64,000 nt of DNA from Clostridia bacterium (GTDB lineage: Bacteria; Bacillota; Clostridia; Lachnospirales; Lachnospiraceae). The translations under genes were made by a program, and so were the position numbers. Location: positions 1-64,000 of the forward strand of contig CAJTDE010000025.1 in NCBI GenBank assembly GCA_910574835.1, written 5' to 3'. The notes under the pieces were generated by a model that did not search any database, was not told where the DNA came from, and was given only the letters and a program-made list of their open reading frames with translations. Shown here piece after piece: positions 61,816 through 64,000 of the stretch (position 1 is its first letter; the number at the start of each line of letters is the position of its first letter).

Positions 61816-62027
61816 GGGATTGCCGCAAAATAAGCCGGACGGCTTTTCCATATCTGTGTTCGGACGGTTCACGTACAGTCTGTCTGCTTCGGACGGACAT
61901 TGACCTGGTTGCTTTTTGTGTGTTTTTATGTTTTGGGGTCAATGTTCGTCCGTATCAGACAGACTGTGCGTGAACAGCCGGACACCGGATATCGGAAAAG
62001 CCGTCCGGCTTATTTTGCGGCAATCCC
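61816..62027. repeat. Family 3 long palindrome, locus 4
   Basis: Arms run from GGGATTGCCGCAAAATAAGC at 61816 to the complementary sequence ending at 62027, with a GT-rich loop. The left arm carries GTGTTCGGACGGTTC, as in locus 2, and both flanks are G-rich on the plus strand (61731-61815: 37 G, 11 C; 62028-62087: 23 G, 7 C). It lies between convergent genes. Confidence 0.9.
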
Positions 62028-62086
62028 TGGCTTTGGGGGCGGCTTGTTTTTTGAGTTCTTTGTGTGGTGTTGCGTGTTTGTCTGCT

Positions 62087-62204
62087 GGTAAAGTCGCAAA
62101 GGCGCACGAGAGAAATTTTTATGAGTGCCTTTTCGAATAAAAGTTTCTCTCATTACAGGTGCGCCGAAGCGACTTTACTCTTTAGTGCCGTCGCGCAGCG
62201 ACTT
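62087..62204 (+). repeat. Family 1 hairpin overlapping the 3' end of the sdpI-like gene
   Basis: GGTAAAGTCGC at 62087, inner stem AGAGAAATTTTTAT with ATAAAAGTTTCTCT, right arm GCGACTTTAC near 62168-62178, then the tail CGTCGCGCAGCGACTT. It is the only full copy without a plus-strand gene after it. Its tail is translated in antisense as the last residues of the minus-strand protein. Confidence 0.88.
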
Positions 62205-62822
62205 AAATAAAAGATAGGAGTATACTTCCAGGCCTAGTACGCCCAGGAGGATGATGCCGACGGTGATCTGGGCCATCCAGGGGGTGGGGAGGAAGCCGTT
62301 TAGAATCGTGCACAGTCCCATGAGGATGAATACGATGCCGCCTGCGGCATGAGTTTTTTTCCAGACCCATTCGTTTTCTAAGGTCCAGGGGTTTTTGATG
62401 CCCATTGTGTAGTTGGTGCGGAGCTGGGGCATGTAGTTGCCGACGGTGAGGAGGATGATTCCTACGCCGATGGGGATCAGGCGCTCTATGGGGACGGGGT
62501 AGCCGAGGCAGAGGGCGTTGGTGATCCATAGGGTGATGTTGAGGAAGAGAATCAAAAGGATGATGAATATTTGGTAGGCTTTTTGATGCTTTTCGTAGCT
62601 TTTGCCTCTTGGATCGATTTTGGGTATTATGCGGAGCATGAGCAGCATCAGCATGGGCAGCAGGGCAAGAAACAGGGTGGATGCTTTGCCGGCCCAATTG
62701 TCTGCTTCGCCGTATACGTTCCAGTGAATGGGGACTTCTTCGGGCAGCATGGGGTATACAAACAGGTGCCCTGCGAAGGATAGGATGCAGATGACGAGTA
62801 AAAAGATGGTTTGTTTTTTCAT
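62175..62822 (-). CDS. SdpI family / DUF1648 membrane protein
   Basis: A 215-residue membrane protein with about six helices. The N-terminal DUF1648 part (LPEEVPIHWNVYGEADNWAGK) and the C-terminal SdpI-like part (MGIKNPWTLENEWVWKKTHA) match the immunity and signal-transduction protein SdpI of Bacillus subtilis, which guards against the SdpC toxin. The final residues FKSLRDGTKE are encoded by the tail and right arm of a family 1 repeat in antisense, so the native C terminus has been replaced or extended. It overlaps the ArsR-type regulator by four bases. No sdpC-like toxin is linked. Confidence 0.9.
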   Translation of the reverse strand: MKKQTIFLLVICILSFAGHLFVYPMLPEEVPIHWNVYGEADNWAGKASTLFLALLPMLMLLMLRIIPKIDPRGKSYEKHQKAYQIFIILLILFLNITLWITNALCLGYPVPIERLIPIGVGIILLTVGNYMPQLRTNYTMGIKNPWTLENEWVWKKTHAAGGIVFILMGLCTILNGFLPTPWMAQITVGIILLGVLGLEVYSYLLFKSLRDGTKE

Positions 62823-63088
62823 TTGCTTGCGCCTCCTTTGGAAAAATCAAAAAACCATTTGATTAGATCCTGGAAAATGGTTGTGTTTAAGCTGTAGATA
62901 ATGTTTTGCCCCTTCCGCTCGTCCAGGACCAGGCCGGCTGCTTTCAGGGTGCTTAGATGGTGGCTGATGGACGGCTTGGAGATGTCGAAGTATTCGGCAA
63001 TTTCGCCGGCGGACATGTCGCGGTCGGAGAGCAGTTCAAGGATTCTGCGCCTTGTGGGATCGGACAGGGCTTTGAAGGCATCGTTCAA
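62819..63088 (-). CDS. ArsR family regulator (SdpR-like)
   Basis: An 89-residue winged-helix repressor. The N terminus MNDAFKALSDPTRRRILELL and the recognition region AGEIAEYFDISKPSISHHLSTLK are classic ArsR. No metal-binding CxC is present, so, like SdpR, it may be titrated by the membrane protein it precedes. It overlaps the sdpI-like gene (ATGA). A perfect 9-base inverted repeat upstream is the probable operator. Confidence 0.9.
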   Translation of the reverse strand: MNDAFKALSDPTRRRILELLSDRDMSAGEIAEYFDISKPSISHHLSTLKAAGLVLDERKGQNIIYSLNTTIFQDLIKWFFDFSKGGASK

Positions 63089-63136
63089 GAGGTGGGCCTC
63101 CTTTCTTTTGTGCGGTAGGTTTTGGAAATATTTTTT

Positions 63137-63160
63137 ATATTTAGATAAATGTCTAAATAT
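63137..63160. promoter_or_regulatory. Operator of the SdpR-like regulator
   Basis: ATATTTAGA and TCTAAATAT form a perfect inverted repeat with a 6-base spacer, 49 bases upstream of the regulator start. Confidence 0.75.
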
Positions 63161-63511
63161 CTAACTAAAAGATAACACAGATGGAACAGGGTGTCAAGTT
63201 AATATAGAAAATTTGGGATTTAGCTATTTGGCGGGTGATATTTTCCGGAAGATGAACATTCGGCCAAGGGGGGGATTTTTTTGGTTATTACTTTTCTGGT
63301 TTTCGGAGTATGATATTGAGGATAGCATTTTTGACATAGAAAAAACTGGTTGAGTGTGATAGAATGGCAATAAAGATATAAGGTTGTTAAACACTTGGTG
63401 ATTTATTTAGAAGCAAATTTGAGAGCTGGAAGTTTTATAGTTTTTGTCCGTAAGATTTGATAGGGAAAGAAAAAGAGTTTATAGAATTATACAGAAATGC
63501 GGAGGCTGGTT
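63161..63511 (+). other. Gap before hsdM
   Basis: AT-rich sequence of about 350 bases. TTGACA at 63331 has no well-placed -10. No gene or repeat is recognised. Confidence 0.4.
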
Positions 63512-64000
63512 ATGGCAAAGGGGACTACAAATATTGGTTTTGAAGAAAAGTTGTGGCAGGCAGCAGATAAACTGCGTTCCAATATGGATGCGGCAGAATA
63601 TAAGCATGTGGTGCTGGGGCTTATATTTTTGAAATATGTGTCGGACTCTTTTGAGGAAAAGTATCAGCTTTTATTGAGTGAGGGATATGGTGATGAAGAA
63701 GATAGGGATGAGTATTTGGCAGACAATATTTTTTGGGTTCCAAAAGAAGCAAGATGGTCTGAAATTCAAAAGTATGCGGCCAGTGCGGAGATTGGAAGCG
63801 TGATTGATCGGGCAATGGAAGCAGTAGAGAAAGAAAATCATTCCTTAAAGGGGGTTTTGACAAAAAACTATTCAAGAGCAGAGCTTGATAAAACACGTTT
63901 GGGGGAGCTTGTGACCTTATTTACGAATATAGAGGTTGGTTCAACAGCAGCTCAGGAACGGGATGTCCTGGGGCGGGTGTATGAATATTTTTTGAGCAAG
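63512..64000 (+). CDS. hsdM: Type I restriction-modification methyltransferase subunit, partial
   Basis: The first 163 residues of HsdM. The N-terminal HsdM_N domain is clear: FEEKLWQAADKLRSNMDAAEYK, HVVLGLIFLKYVSDSFEE, then WVPKEARWSEIQKYA and, at the window edge, DVLGRVYEYFLSK. The catalytic N6-adenine methyltransferase motifs (NPPY) would lie beyond the window. The methyltransferase works with HsdS and HsdR to protect host DNA. GGAGGCTGGTT precedes the ATG. The gene marks the start of a probable defence locus that continues to the right. Confidence 0.92.
   Translation, partial: MAKGTTNIGFEEKLWQAADKLRSNMDAAEYKHVVLGLIFLKYVSDSFEEKYQLLLSEGYGDEEDRDEYLADNIFWVPKEARWSEIQKYAASAEIGSVIDRAMEAVEKENHSLKGVLTKNYSRAELDKTRLGELVTLFTNIEVGSTAAQERDVLGRVYEYFLSK

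Overview
This is a low-to-moderate GC Firmicutes chromosome segment, most likely from an anaerobic gut Lachnospiraceae (class Clostridia). Three things suggest this. The window encodes a complete acetyl-CoA synthase with every A-cluster cysteine in place, plus an ASKHA-type corrinoid-protein activator followed by a DUF3786 gene, so an acetogen or Wood-Ljungdahl carrier is likely. It also has Gram-positive markers: class B sortase, lipobox lipoproteins, ECF FolT, PTS trehalose uptake and AGGAGG ribosome sites. Finally, it has AAA-ATPase-like (PF09820) and Rpn-type genes, which are common in these genomes. No rRNA, tRNA or CRISPR array was seen.

Layout. 1-7 kb: a possible insertion-sequence end, a lipoprotein, an acetyltransferase, a HAD phosphatase broken by one in-frame TGA, a hypothetical gene, proB and a GH13 glucosidase. 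7-11 kb: a hybrid sensor kinase with a lone solute-binding lipoprotein. 11-15 kb: small hypothetical and lipoprotein genes. 15-20 kb: a trehalose regulon (treR, treB, treC) with three operator copies. 20-25 kb: LytTR/DUF3021, small enzymes and regulators. 25-30 kb: a four-gene response regulator / histidine kinase / ABC exporter unit. 30-35 kb: AAA-ATPase-like gene, Rrf2 regulator, cysK and metY (sulfur assimilation). 35-42 kb: sortase B, a second hybrid kinase and acsB. 42-49 kb: hydrolases, an Rpn-like protein, a metallo-hydrolase, a HAD phosphatase and threonine aldolase. 49-52 kb: corrinoid activator and DUF3786. 52-57 kb: folT with a probable THF riboswitch, fructose-6-phosphate aldolase, a MerR/MATE pair and a putative metal exporter. 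57-64 kb: Crp/Fnr regulator, a ferredoxin/membrane Fe-S/thioredoxin operon, CPBP protease, SdpI/SdpR-like pair and the start of a type I restriction hsdM.

The most unusual content is not a protein. Three families of dispersed hairpin repeats occupy fixed places relative to genes. Family 1 (about 92 bp hairpin plus 25 bp tail) and family 2 (106 bp unit) sit in 5' leaders and run directly into the Shine-Dalgarno sequence of the next gene: proB, treB, metY, the corrinoid activator, an XRE regulator and fsa. Family 3 consists of about 200 bp near-palindromes at gene 3' ends, mostly between convergent genes. Family 2 copies show a compensatory base-pair change, so the fold itself appears to be maintained. 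Each family 3 hairpin lies in a patch of extreme strand composition skew on both sides. The sign of the skew follows the orientation of the hairpin at the three loci with distinguishable arms. I know of no described system that combines these properties.
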